Below are positions 34,610 to 47,034 of a stretch of 64,000 nucleotides of DNA, one piece after another; position 1 is the first letter of the stretch, and each line of letters begins with the position of its first letter. The stretch covers positions 25,852,671 to 25,916,670 of the forward strand of contig NC_133227.1 of the NCBI RefSeq assembly GCF_040436345.1, in the 5' to 3' direction. This stretch comes from Pagrus major (taxonomy: Eukaryota; Chordata; Actinopteri; Spariformes; Sparidae). Under the pieces are notes generated by a model, which ran no database searches, was not told the origin of the DNA, and saw only the letters and a list, made by a program, of their open reading frames with translations. The position numbers and the translations under genes are program-made.

Positions 34610-35040
34610 CACCACTTTGGTCCAGACTGAAATATCTCGACAAATACTGGATGGATTGTCATAAAAATTTGTACTGACATTTATGATCCCTGGAGGATAA
34701 ATCCTGTTGATTTGGTGATCCCCTGACTTCTCTCCTAGTGCCTTTATTATGTTCACAGTTGTGGTTTTGGGTGAAATGTCTCAATAAATATTAGATGGAT
34801 TGCTACGAAATTTAGTACAGACATTAATGCCTCCCTCAGGATGAAATGTAATATCTTTTCAAGATCACTTAATGTTTAATTCAGCCCCAAAATGATGTCA
34901 ACGTTTCAATCACACATTCCCATCAGCTGTGATTTGTGTTTGGTGCTGATTATCAAACGTTAACATGTGACACAACACACAACACCTGCTAAACATTAGC
35001 CCGTTAACATGGCTGTAGACTCTTAGTCCGGTTATTTGCT
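34610..35040 (+). repeat. Dispersed repeat family B, copy 1
   Basis: CACTTTGGTCCAGACTGAAA, ATATCTCGACAAATACTGG, ATGGATTG, AAATTTGTACTGACATT and GGAGGATAAAT, then a second diverged pass from about 34754 (AAATGTCTCAATAAATATTAG, ATGGATTGCTACGAAATTTAG, ACAGACATTAATG). The tail with AACGTTAACATG and CCTGCTAAACATTAGC is typical of this fish repeat. The second copy at 36519-36695 shares the order. Confidence 0.6.
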
Positions 35041-35539
35041 GTAGTCGGTTGTGCTGGGATAAGACGTGATACTGTTTCCAGCCCACCTGTAACTGATGCC
35101 TGTATTAAGTTTGGGCCTCAGGACACCAAGGAGGAGAGTCTGTCGGTGCTCAGCCTCGTCCTGACAGGCGACCATCCTCTCCACATTCAGCTCGGTCGCT
35201 TGTTCAGAAAGATTAAAGTGAGCAGCGGTGTGTTTACTTTCTGCAGCGACGCTTGACCTACAGTGACTTCCACCGGTTTGACTGTCTGGAGTGTGAGCAT
35301 GTCTGTATTTGATCTTTGCCCAATCTCAACCACGTAGCTAATAAAGAAATATGACAAAAATGATGCTGCCTGTGAGTTTTACTCCTCCTCATAGAGGTCA
35401 GAACCAGAGCGGCAAAATGTGCATGTGGATCTTTTTTTAAGAACCGAACAGTATGTGAAAAAAATATGATATTTTGATGGCGATATGAACAAATTATCAC
35501 TTTTTTTTTGTATTTTATTTTCATTAAAAAAAGGGGTTA

Positions 35540-35700
35540 GGGTGGGTGCAGGTTTTGCACACCTTAAGGACGAAGGAGGAGAAGACCGAAGGCCGACAAA
35601 ATCAGGAAAAAGACTCCCGCACACTGTCCACTTCACTTGTAATTAAGTTTATTGACAACAACGTTTCAGTACTTAGACCTTCATCAGGTTATCTATTAAA
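35540..35700 (+). repeat. Probable retroelement or satellite tail
   Basis: Contains CACCTTAAGGACGAAGGAGG, AAGTTTATTGACAACAACG, TTTCAGTACTTAGACC and TTCATCAGG, a recurrent combination in fish repeats, and is followed by an A-rich stretch. The class is not assigned. Confidence 0.35.
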
Positions 35701-36518
35701 AAAAAAAGTGTTAAAAAAAAAAATAATAAAAAAAAATCTAAAATTGATGATGACGTGATTTTTGCTGGTCACAATATTTCAACATTCACAAAAACTGTGT
35801 GATTACTAAGTAAAATATTGATGTTAATACACATATGATATCATCGTCTGAATAATCCAGCGAAAACATTCGGCCTTGTGCATCTGGTTGCCTTTTTTGC
35901 AAGTAATTGAGTGGTTGATAACTTTGTTTGAATCATCAGAAAATTGCACTTGGCCATATCGCCGCTGGTGATTTTGTACCCTGGATTTCTTTTATATTTA
36001 TATTTATGTGTGAGTAGAAGATAGTGAACCTGGAGTTGTCCCTCTGTAAATCAGATCCATACAGGAACATCATTGCCTTCTGACGCTGACATCTCTTGTC
36101 ACAGTTGCGCTCTGATCATTTTGATTTTGCCTCGTAATGTCGTAACAACCACGAGCAGAAGTGGCTCCTACTATAGTTTTCCCCACATATTTCACATCTG
36201 ATATTCATCACTGCTGTTTGTTTATTTGTTTAGTTTGGGATGAATGATGCATTGATGACAGACTCCTGTCAGAACACGCCTGGATGTCTGTTCCTCTGCA
36301 CCGTGAGCAGCAGCTCTAATGAAGGAAACATCACTGCTGATTCTCTTTCTGAATGTTCACAATGTGTCCACATACCCGAGCAGCAGCGCTCAGAAACAGC
36401 TCCTCGTGTCTGCTCTTGTTACCTTGGATGCTGGGGGCTTGTGTTCCGGTGTGGTGTTTGCTACATGTATCAGACGTGCTGCTAACGACCCAACCTCCAG
36501 CATCTCTGTGTTGTCTTG

Positions 36519-36695
36519 ACCGGTCGACTCACAGCTTTTTGTCCAGATTGGACTGTCTTGACCACTTTTGGATGGTTTGGCGTGAAATTTGGTACAAACA
36601 TAGATGGTGACCAGAGGATGAATTGTGATGATCTTTGGACTTTTCCTGCCTGAAACCAGCACATTAATGTTGTCATTGTTAGCATGCTGGCAGGA
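36519..36695 (+). repeat. Dispersed repeat family B, copy 2
   Basis: GTCCAGATTGGACTGTCTTG, ATGGTTTGGCGTGAAATTTG, GTACAAACATAGATGG, CCAGAGGATGAAT and TTGTCATTGTTAGCATGCTGG follow the order of copy 1 at 34610. Confidence 0.6.
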
Positions 36696-38184
36696 AGGGT
36701 AAAGAAAAGATCCCACACCTGCTGATACTACAGTATTTCTATTGATGATCACATGTTTTGATGCGTCTTCTGATGAAAAGATTTTCATACAGTGCAAAAG
36801 AACATCTTGCTTGTCTTTTAGATGAAGTATGTATCTTTAACACTCGCAGATGGTGGCCCAAACAGCCAGTTATCTGATAATGTGATTAGCGCTGTCGGCG
36901 TATGTCTGAGTGGTTTGACTCTTCGGTTTCTGCTTTGAGTAAAAAGAAGCATCTCAGAGCCAAAAGACCGGAGCTGTTCCATGTTAGTTACTCAACTCTT
37001 ATACCAATATTAATCCTGCTTAAACCAAAAATGTTTCCTCGCCAAAACTTCATCTGACAAGTGCTGCGTTCACACTTAAAGATGGAGTGATTTAATTATC
37101 ACTTAATCCTCGACATATAATCCCTCTGAGTATTTGAGTTCCTAAAACACATTTTATGGCAGTTGTGGTAACACTTTATAAAACAGCCTGTCATTTACGG
37201 TGTCATTTGGTTGTATGAATCACACCCTAATAAAAGACTCGGCGGCTTCTATTGGGAACCAGGTAAGAACCTTTTAAGTATTTTATTACTATCTGACTCA
37301 CATAATGATTTAACACTGTAAACTTCAGGCTGTATTATAAAGTGTCACCACACATGTGTGTATTTGATACAACCTCTCAGAGGTCAAACTAGCTCCGATG
37401 ATATAAATGTCACGGGAGTCTCATCCTCAGCTGGGCAGCTCCGGCTCCAGTCATGCTCTCACACGGGTCATGTTCATTAGAGGCATGAAGCAGCAGCCCT
37501 CAAGTATAAATGTCAACATATCTCTTTTGAAGGTGTTTGTTAGCGTGAACTTTGCCTGATTTTCCAGATAGCAGGTTTCTTATCTGTCTTTGTTATAAAC
37601 ATTGTGAAAGAAAAGTACATTTCTTGGGTTTCTGTAACTTTCTATCAGTTATTTTCAGAAAAAAATAATCAAACTCGACACATTCGTTCGAGCAGGGAAA
37701 GAAAAAAAACCTAATTTGCAAGTATTATTTTCACCCAGGTCCGCTTTCCACTGGGTTCGGTGCTGGAGGTGAGTAACCTTGTTAGTCGGAGTGAGATTCA
37801 CACAAATGAGCCCGCTGAGGCAATTTAAGCCTTGCTGGTCCTCACAGGCTGGAGGATTCTCACTCTCCACCACAGAAGAAGAAAACCAGGCGTCCGCTAG
37901 AGATTTTAATTCTCCATCCATCTACCCCGACTTCATGAGGGAGCAGTTGTCTGACGTCACAGAACACGTATGGTGAGGGGGTCGGATGTATTTGTACACA
38001 ACAGTGTTTAAATTATGTTAGGTAAGTATTTAGATACCTTTCCGGGTATAAAAGTGCCGTAAAATGAAATGTATGATAACGGCTGTTACCTCATATATCC
38101 ACTTGCCAGAGACACATCATTTTGTTACAGTAAGCTACGTTTTTATTAACTTAATCGTGCAACTGGAACGCTTGGAGGTCAAAG
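36696..38184. other. Gene-free stretch, nothing recognised
   Basis: No exon or RNA gene visible. The minus frame 37655-37921 and plus frame 37779-37976 overlap and lack features. Confidence 0.35.
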
Positions 38185-40480
38185 TTCAAAATTTCAACGA
38201 GGAAAAAAAAATTCAGAAGAGAAAGATTTCACGCGTGAAATGGTGAAAAAAACTTTTTAGGGCAAAATTTGTTTTTATGTATGGAACAGAGTGAAAAATT
38301 TTTTTTTTTACACTCAGTTTTTTCATGTGCGAGTGGAGAAAGAAAAAAAATCATGTGTGAAATGAGTGAAAAAAAATTTGTCATGTGTAAAACAGATTTT
38401 TTTCACAGGGAAATTTTTATTTTCTGCGTGAAAAAAATAATTCAGTGGAAATTCTTTCATGTGGGAAACAAGTGACATTTTTTTCTGTTTCTATGTTTTT
38501 TTTCATCTGTGAGAAGAAAAGTTTTATACGTGTGAAACTCAGTGAAACTATTTTTTTAGGAGACTTTTTTGTTTATTTCATGTGTGAAAGGGATTTCTTT
38601 TTTTCAGGAGTAATTTTTTTCTGAAAAAAAAACAGCAGAAGAAATTCTTTCATGTGTGAAAACGAGACACAAAAATATTTTTTTTTTACAGGAGAAAAAA
38701 GTTTACGTGTGAAACAAATTTTTTATGACAACATTTTTTTCTTCATTTTGTCAGGAAAAATAAAAAAAAATCACATGTGAAACTGATAAAACATTTTTCA
38801 ATGGCAAAACAATATTTATATCGTGTGTGAAACCGAGTGAAAAGAAAATGATTTAGGAGAACAAAAACAAATGTGTGAAGCCGAGTTTTGTTTTTTCAGG
38901 GGAAAACATTTTTTTTCATGTGTCAAACTGAGTGAAAAAGTGTTTTTTTACAGGATAAGAAGTGTTTTTTTACATCTGAAACTCAGTGAAACTCTTTTTT
39001 TAGGACAAAAAATGTGTATTTCATGTGTGAAACTGATATTCTCACAGGGGATGCAAAAAAAAGGTTTTTTTCACGTGTGAAACAAATTTTTAAAGACAAT
39101 TTTTTTCTTTATTTTTCAGGAGAAAGATAAAAAAAAAGTCACATCTGAGAAAAAAAATGTTTTTAGGGCAAAATTTGTTTTTTCATAATAATGTTTAAAA
39201 CTGAGTGAAAAAATCTTTGTCATGTTTTCAGGGGGGAAATTTATTTCTCCTTCAAAAAAGAAAAAAATCAGGAGAAGAAACTCTTTCACGTGTGAAACTG
39301 AGTGAAAAAAAAAAGTTTTTTACAGCAGAAGAAATGTTTTTTACATATGAAACTCAGTGAAACTATTTTTTAGGAGACTTTTTTGTTTATTTCATGTGTG
39401 AAACTGATTTTTTTTTCAGGGGTAATTTTTTTCTGAAAAAAAAGGATAAAAAAGTTTACATGTGAAACAAATGTTTTAACACATTTTTTTTCTTCATTTG
39501 TCAGGAAAAAACATCACGTGTGAACTGAGAAAATCTTTTTTTTGACAACCGAGTGAAAAGAAAACAGTTTAGGAGAACAAAAACAAATGTGTAAAATTGA
39601 GTGATTTTTTTTACAGGAGAAGAAATGTTTTTTACATGTGAAACTAGTGAAAAAAATCTTTGTCATGCTTTTAGGGGGGAAATTTATTTCCGTTCAAGAA
39701 AGAAAAAAAATCAGGAGAAGAAATTCTTTCATGTGTGAAAACAAATGACAAAAATGTTTTTTTTTACAGGAGAAAAAAAAGTTTATGTGTGAAACAAATG
39801 TTTTAGGACAACATTTTTTTCTTCACTTGTCAGGAAAAATAAAAAAAATCACGTGTGAAACTGAGAAAATTTGTTGTTATACAAAACAATATTTATTTTA
39901 TGTGTGAAACTGAGTGAATTTCTTTCTTTTTTTTTTCTTTTTTTGTGAAACTCTTTGGACAAAAAAATGTGTATTTCATTTCACGTTTGATGTGTGAAAC
40001 TGATTTGAAACTGATTTTCTCGCAGGGGAGAATCTTTTCCAGTGCAAAAAAAACAACAAAATTTTTTTTTACAGGAGAAGAAATGTTTTTTATGTGTGAA
40101 ACAATTTTTTTTTAAGACAAAACTTTTGTCTTCATTTTCAGGAGAAAGAAAAAAAGAGTCACCAGTGAAACTGAGAAAAAAATGTTTTTATGGCAAAATT
40201 TTTTATTTCATCAGTGAAAAATTGAGGAGGAAAAAAAATGTGTGAAACTCTTTTTTCAAACGTGACATGTGAGACAAATTTTTTTCTTCATTTTTCAGGG
40301 GAAATAAAAAAGAATCGTGTGAAACTGAGAAAATAAATTCTTTGGACAAAAAGTGTTTATTTCATGTGTGAAACCGAGTGAAATAAAAAAAATCAGGAGA
40401 AAGAAAAATGTGTGAAACAGAATTTTTTTTTTTTTCAGGGTGAAAAAATGTTTTTTTCATGAGTGAATGTTTTTTCTCTT
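38185..40480. repeat. Giant degenerate A/T-tract array, right arm (inverted)
   Basis: About 2.3 kb of TTTCATGTGTGAAACTGAGTG, A-tract, T-tract and CAGGAGAAGAAAT units. These are the reverse complement of the left-arm modules: CATGTGTGAA versus TTCACACATG, GAGTG versus CACTC, and TCAGGAGA versus TCTCCTGA. No L or R edge sequences were seen here, and no 1.2-kb period. At its left end sits a 16-base perfect palindrome, ATTTCACGCGTGAAAT (38226-38241). Open frames are Phe/Lys artefacts. Confidence 0.9.
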
Positions 40481-41352
40481 GAAATATTTTTTCTCACCAG
40501 TTCTCCAGTCATAAACACAGGAGAGAAAACAAGCTATGTCTGACCTAGAAAATGTCTCAACAGAAAAAAAAGAAAGTTTCTTCACTTGACCCTCAGAGCT
40601 TCCGTAGTGTGCAAGGTACTTGAAATAACAAAAGACAAATGGGCCCAGTGTGAGTCTCCAGTGTGTGAGCAGCCTTTCCCCCGAACACTTGTAAACAATG
40701 TAAAGAGAAGCAGCCACCATCATGATTTGTATTTGTGGAGGTACATTCATATTGTACTTTATGTTGCTATCAGACTGTGAAAAATGAAAGTGATCATGAT
40801 GACCAGAAGTGTGACCATGTTGTGGTGTCAGCCTTGCAGACAGGATGAAGGCTGCCGTCTTCCTCCGTTGTGACTCACAGGAAACTGAAGCAGGCGTGAA
40901 CAGGATGCTAATTGTCTGTGTGATCAGATTCTCGGCTCCAGGAAGTCTTTTATTCTCTCTTTCTGCGGCTCCGACACTGACGGAGAGAGTATTGACAGCG
41001 TCCCTCAGTAGAGCGGTGTTGTAAGTGATGGTCATGGATTGTTGGGAGCGTGTTGAGCACACATAGACAATAGATTACATTAACTTTTACAGGAGTGAAG
41101 GCCAGCTCGATGCCGGCTCATCAGAGGACCGAGCCCATAAATGACAGCGGCTGCGACGAGGGCAGGGACGGGGGGGATGAATGTCACATCGCAGACGGGG
41201 ATATCTAGTAATTTTCCAGGAGCTGAAATTGTCGCTCTGTCTAACCTTGTCAGCTGTAACACCTCCAAGGTGCTGAGAGGTAGCTTGTGTGTATTTGGAG
41301 GCCTTGTTTGAAGAACGTGATTAAATACCATGAACTCTGGCTTATTGAACGT

Positions 41353-41500
41353 TTCAGCAGGGCTGCAAATGACAGTTATTTTCTAGATTAATCTACAGGT
41401 CTTCAGTCTGCAAAATGTCAGAAAATTATGAGAAAATCACAGCTTCTCGTAGCCCAAGGTGACGTCAAATGTCTTATTTTGTCCGAAGTTTATGAATGCA
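41353..41500 (+). repeat. Dispersed repeat family C, copy
   Basis: GGGCTGCAAATGACAGTTATT, TCTAGATTAATCTACAGG, AAAATGTCAGAAAATTATGAG and AGCCCAAGGTGACGTCAAATG are the start of a repeat widespread in fish. Related pieces in this window are at 11484, 42465, 48500 and 62970. Confidence 0.65.
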
Positions 41501-41659
41501 GGATTTGTCCTCTAATAGGACTTTTTATGTACAATTATAACAGAATAGGAATATTGCAATATACTGTTCTGTACTGTATGTGGTAATGATTAATAACCTC
41601 CGCCCAAACAGGTTTTGTTTTAGCCCCGTGTCAGTTTGTTGGTTGCTTTGTTGGTTTGT

Positions 41660-42010
41660 CTGCAGGATTACACAAAAACTACTGGATGAATTTTCATGAA
41701 ACTTGGATGGAGGATGAGTCTCAGCCCAGAATAGACCTCATTACATTTTGGTGCAGATCTGGATAAAAGGACAGATGCCGGATTTCTTTTTCCACTTTCT
41801 TTAACCTTGTTTTGCCCAACCAAGAATCCAATCCAGCTTGATCTAGTGAATGTGTGGAAAAAATCAATCACTGTTAATTGTCAGCAGGATTACACAAAAA
41901 CTACTGGACAAATTTTCATGAAACATGGACGGAGGATGAGTCTCAGCCCAGAATAGACCTCATTATCCTTTGGTGCAGATCTGTAAAAAAAGGACGGATG
42001 CAGGATTTAT
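41660..42010 (+). repeat. Direct tandem duplication, about 222-bp period
   Basis: GCAGGATTACACAAAAACTA, ATTTTCATGAAAC, GGAGGATGAGTCTCAGCCC and AGAATAGACCTCATTA occur at 41662 and again at 41884, in the same order with few differences. The second copy is shorter before the following sequence. The unit is itself of fish-repeat type. Confidence 0.85.
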
Positions 42011-42464
42011 TTTTCCACGTTTTGCCTGACCAAGAATCCAAAACCCAAAAATTGTCCATTTTCTATCATTTCAGGTATAGAATAGCAGCAAACTCACAAT
42101 CTAGCAGCTTGATCTGGTGAATGTTTGGAAAAATAATCACTTAATTATCAGAATTGTTGCAGATGAATTTTCTGGTGACCAATTAACCATTTCAGCAAAT
42201 GAAGACGACCAAGGTAAAAATGTTTTTGACAGTCTGTATTTTCTTAATTTTCCTTGTGTGTGTGTGTAGTTATAGCAAAATCAGAAACAGTCTTCAGTTG
42301 GTGCACTTTTCATTTAACGAAGAATAAAATTTCCAATTATAAATAAATGAGTCATGAATGAACGATTACTTGGGGTTTAAATGGAGCGGTTCTTAGCACC
42401 AAATTACACAGTCCTTTTGAGGAAATTATTAAGAGATTACAGAACTGTGAAATTAAGTGTTTAC

Positions 42465-42600
42465 AACTGCAACCAACGATTGTTATTAGTAAATATCCGT
42501 GTCCGTGCAAGGTCAGAAAAATGGTGAAAAATTGGAATTTCCTTGTTTTGTCTCACAAACAACCGACATGTCGCCTTCATGCCAGATAATTATTTGTTGA
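42465..42600 (+). repeat. Dispersed repeat family C, diverged copy
   Basis: AACTGCAACCAACGATTG, GGTCAGAAAAATGGTGAAAAA and TTTCCTTGTTTTGTCTCAC keep the family C order. A tail-like piece (AGAATTGTTGCAGATGAATTT) lies at 42150-42180. Confidence 0.5.
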
Positions 42601-44374
42601 ATGACATGCGACAGTAGTGTTGAAAAGAGTCAACACATCGATCAACATAACATGAAACCGTAACACTTTAAATAATCTGTAAAATGTTCCAGTTTTCATT
42701 TCCAGCTTCTTCAATGTGAGGATTTGCTGCTTTTCTGTGTCTTCTGTGGCAGAAAGAATAATTATCTTTTTCTTTTTTTTAACTGTTTTGACATTTAAAT
42801 ACCAAACTATTAGCCAAAGTAATTATCAGACTAATTGCTATTGAAAAACAGTCATGACTTCCTATCAAATAACGTATTAAGACACGGCAAACACGACTTG
42901 ATTTTTACAATATATTTAATTCGATTTTTTCTTACAAAACAATTCCCTCATAAACCAGAACACACAAAATGCATAAAGAAAACTGTACAGTCAGTTTTTG
43001 TCATGTCTGAACGTGTTCTAAACATGAACAATGTTATCTACAACAGTGGTTTGCTATCAATGTCTATCACACCAAGCGGTTCAGCTTCTGCAGCCCCCCC
43101 GTTTACTTTGAGGGTTAAAGGAGAGGTACGGAAATAAGTCATGTGACACTGAGGGTGACCCGAAACGAAACAACGTGAGCTAGCCAATAATGTAGTTATA
43201 TCAGCAAGCGCAGGTGCAGTCTCTTTGTTCTTGCTCTCCTTGGCTCTAGTAGCGATGTCATACTGCTGAATCGACCTTTAAGAGATAAAGCTGACAGACG
43301 TGACGATGAGAGGGCAGAAAAGTGACTCTTTTTTTTTTCACAAGCAACTGTAAACCGTGTGTGTGACTGTGAGAGACCGCCGAGAGAGGGTCAATGATAA
43401 TCATGTCGAGGATCTATTTCATTACATGCATGTGGGAGGAGTAGATTACTCGTTTGGAGCCGTCGGGGGAGTGACTTCGGATGGGGTGGTGACTTTAAGA
43501 AGCATCAGAGCCGGAATACTTTAACAGGATATTTTTCTTTTTATCCATTGACACGGTGAGAAAAAACTGGGCTACCAATCAGACAAACGTCCATCCAATA
43601 AACATAAATATATGTCAGGTATTATATTTCTCTCCTCAGTGCAACAGTGGTCTAAGAATCGGTACTGTATAAGTCATCGCCTGCGATTAGTTTCATCAAA
43701 CAGGCTCTCGACGCCAGAATGGATTTTCATGGCAGATTAGCAGCAAATACCTAAGAATCACAAACGAGAACGACAAGTCTGCTTCACTCCTGCGTTTACT
43801 TTTTCTTTTCTTACACAGCTTGGTTTTTCTACCCTACACATGGCATCGCATTGGGGAGTTACAGGCACAACTACGTATTAGGAGAAGATGGTTTAAATTT
43901 TAATTTTGGGCTGCTGTTTGTTTCTGGGGGGGAAACAAAACATAAAAAAAAAAACACATGAGCAGATAGATTTCCAGTCATGACACCCGGAGCTGGATAT
44001 TACAGCGGTACGCTTCTCTTACAGGACTGCCACAGAGGTTTTTTTGTACACCCAAAGCTGGACTTTGACATCTTGGTTTGTGGGTGGGCCGGTCTTTGTT
44101 TGGTCAGCAACTACAAAATCCTGAAGGCTGTGAGTATTTGTTCCGTGATTACATACAGTTTTTGTGCGAGGGAGCTGCCAATCACATTTCAGCAGGAGGA
44201 AAATGTTGCTCTTTTCCCTGCAGGGGTTGAGCCTGAGTGCCACTGTTTCTGTAGCCCACTATTTTTTAGTTGATTTAACAGAAAGTTGACATTGTTTTTG
44301 TTCTGGATTATGTCTTCCATGTACACTTTTTTTTGTATTTAGCTGTTTTTTAACTGTTTTTTAAATGATAAGTT

Positions 44375-45345
44375 TACTTAAAAATGAAAATTCAGTCATG
44401 ATCTACTCAACTTGATGATTTTTCGCAGCCAACAAGCTGATGATAGGGACTTGTTTTATAATGTAAAAAAAAAACAAACCTTCCCCATGAAATGGCTCCC
44501 TACAGCTCGTCTCTGGAAATGAAATTGATTTGAAAAGACGTTATTTACACCCTCGACACGCAGTCGAGCTAACGCATCCACTTCAGACAGGGTGCGTGCT
44601 AACGCTTTTAGTTTACAGCTACACTAGCTACGTTTACATGGATAATATTTAATATTCCCATTGAAGATTTCAGATCAACTGTTCACATGGGACGGGATAA
44701 ATAGGGTCCGATGTTTACATGCAACAGCGAATTTAATCTGAATGTTACGTCATGAATTCCTCGTCCTCGTTGGAATTTTAAAAAATCTCTTTTGGTGCAT
44801 GTTTGATCAGCTCTGTCCTAAAGATGGATATCTATCATCGTCTATGTTACGTTCTCTACCAGTTTGTATTAAAAGCAAACGGTCTCCACGCTAGACCACC
44901 TTAGAAGCCGCCATCTTTGGTAAATGGAGTCACTACGCATGTGCTGAAAGAATGGAGCCAGAAGACAACCAGGTTATATTGTTTACGTGGGACAATTTTA
45001 TTTGGTAGAAAAGGTTCAAACTACCGCTCTGCAACCAGTTAAGATTTAGTAGATTTAGGAGTATAAGGCTCCATGTAAACGCAGCTAACGAAATGTTTGG
45101 CTTAGAACTGGGTAAAATAGCGTCTTTTCAAGTCTATTTGGGATCTCTGGTCTTCCGGAGACTTGGATTAGCTGTATGGAGCCATTTTGTGTTTTTTTTC
45201 ACGGTTATTTTTTTAACACAAACAGGTCCCAGCTGTTTTGCTGTGAAGCCCCAGAAATGTTTTGTGGAACATGACGCTTCAGCTGACTTTCTCTTGGCGT
45301 GGGGGTGAGAAGATAATGACTGAAATTTAATATTTGGACGAACCT
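44375..45345. repeat. Composite repeat: family E halves around a MITE
   Basis: The left part (44480-44550) and right part (45119-45190) are inverted relative to each other. The left reads GGCTCCCTACAGCTCG…ATTGATTTGAAAAGACG. The right reads CGTCTTTTCAAGTC…TGGATTAGCTGTATGGAGCC. Both match the family E copy at 57590-58280. Between them sits the TIR-bearing element at 44625-45087. Confidence 0.6.
44625..45087. mobile_element. MITE-like element with 18-bp terminal inverted repeats
   Basis: The left end TAGCTACGTTTACATGGA (44625-44642) and the reverse complement of the right end (45070-45087), TAGCTGCGTTTACATGGA, agree at 17 of 18 positions. The outermost TA on each side could be a TA target-site duplication (Tc1/mariner-like), leaving 16-bp TIRs, but other readings are possible. 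The 463-bp length and lack of an open frame suggest a non-autonomous element. Confidence 0.8.
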
Positions 45346-47028
45346 TTTTTTTTTGGAGAACCCAACACATTCAAGAAATACAATAAATATTAGTTATTCT
45401 AAGTATGCAATTCATTAGTTCTCATCCATGTAATGTCAGGCAGCTTCGATAAATACAAAGGATTTAAATGCTTAGTGAGGGAGAACTTATATATTTGGCT
45501 GCTTATCAAAAAATCAGGTTATCCATTTTATTAGCGGTAGTTTTGAGGCTGGGAGGCACAGAGAAAGGCTACGCAGCATAAAGAGTAAAAAGGAAGAACG
45601 AAAAAGCCGTTTTCAGTCCGACGTCTACGAGCCGCCCAGTGTGTCGACAGAGCTAACACATCAGAGACACTATGGTTACTGTGATTTCTGGTAACGTTTT
45701 GACAAATGCCAAGAAGCAGCGTTATGTTGATTAGCGCAAATGGCAAAAAGTAAATCAACCACGAAGAGAAAATATCGGCTGTTTTGACGGATGAGTTGTG
45801 AGTTGCTGGTGTTTGTTCGGTTGCTGCCTCGAGACAGATAATACCGGGGTTTTTCAAAAGTAGGTACACATTGTTATTAATAAGAATTATGATAAAGAAA
45901 CCTGCACAAACGTCAATCAATAAGTGGATGTTGCTTAAAACCGCGTATTGCTAATGTCTGTTAAAATGTATCCCTACTTTTGAAACGGGCTGCTAGGTGT
46001 TGAGATGCAGCCTGTTTTTTTTCCAGTGTGTATGTAGCTGATAGAAACTAATAAAAATATGTTATCTTTGTGTGTTACAATCTTAAAGTAAAAAGCTGAA
46101 CAGTTGCCACCTCTACCTGCCTTTGGATTTGATCTTGACGCACGGCTCTCTGGGAGGAAGTACAAATGCTCACAGCCAGTTCAGATAGCGGAGTTGATGC
46201 CACTTTTCGGCACAGCCTTGGCATGTGGGTCAGCGTAAAGCGGAGTCATTACCCTGAGGGAATCTGCTAAGTGGCATTTTCAGGCTCCACAGCACCGAGC
46301 TGTGCTGCAGGTACAGAATAAATGTGAGAGACAGCGGGGGACAGATTATACCACTGCAAGAGACCACTAGATGTACCGCTCATTTCTGGTCGGGCTCCCT
46401 CCGCGAGCGAAAACATCCATTGTCGACGGCTAATGGACCAATCGGGCTCTTTGGATAGACAATGTAAATAGAGGGTATTACACAAGTGCATAAAGCCAAC
46501 CTCTGCCGGCATGAGGAGAATGAAAGCTCTCAGAGGGAGGATACAGTACAATACCATGACGAAGGCGAGTAAACAGATGGGGTTGGTAGCTTTTTAAAAG
46601 GACTCAGAACACACATACACTAAAGGCAGACGGGACAGACGGACAGTTTGTGGTGATTATATGCAGCACTGGTGAAAAACGACAAACATCGTTGAGATAA
46701 ACAAAAATCGGAAAGCTTTTTACTCTAAAAAAAGTGAGCATTGTGCATAGTTCATAGTTCGTTAATAACCCCTCGTCAGGTACCTATTTGCTGTGATAAC
46801 ATGGAAGGAAGTGCAATAATGTACAATTCTGTATAGTTAAGTGCACATAGATCACTGTTGCACTGAACGGCATTGACACTTTCTCCCAATAGAAATATCA
46901 CAACAGGGTTTCTTAATGTTTTCTCAATTACTCTATTTTTTAAGTGTACTTTTGTTACAATAAACCCAGGCGTGTATCCTTCTTGCTCAGTCCCAGGGTT
47001 GAGTCCACAACTTATGTTCACATAAATC
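45346..47028. other. Intergenic stretch downstream of fstl4
   Basis: No exon recognised. Minus frames at 45531-45920, 45974-46165 and 46267-46557 lack features. This is the 3' flank of the fstl4 gene. Confidence 0.4.
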
Positions 47029-47034
47029 TTTATT
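47029..47034 (-). terminator. Polyadenylation signal AATAAA for fstl4
   Basis: Canonical AATAAA on the minus strand (TTTATT on the plus strand), 117 bases after the stop codon at 47151. It is the first canonical signal that I see downstream. The transcript between stop and signal begins with a long A-rich run, so the cleavage site would probably lie near 47000-47020. Confidence 0.55.

Larger units (their letters stand above)
33331..38184. other. Spacer between the two inverted arrays
   Basis: About 4.85 kb of ordinary DNA with no exon recognised. It carries family B repeats (34610-35040 and 36519-36695) and a repeat-like stretch at 35540-35700. Open frames such as 36390-36797 (minus) and 34414-34677 overlap these repeats and have no support as genes. 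Confidence 0.5.
40481..44374. other. Gene-free stretch with several repeats
   Basis: No exon recognised. The minus-strand frame 40457-41062 (201 aa) starts in unique sequence and ends in the array. It has no domain or family that I recognise and is left uncalled. Repeats within this span are listed separately. Confidence 0.4.

Noticed and set aside
40457..41062. 201-residue minus-strand open frame
   Set aside because: No recognised domain, it runs into array sequence, and no splice or promoter support is visible.
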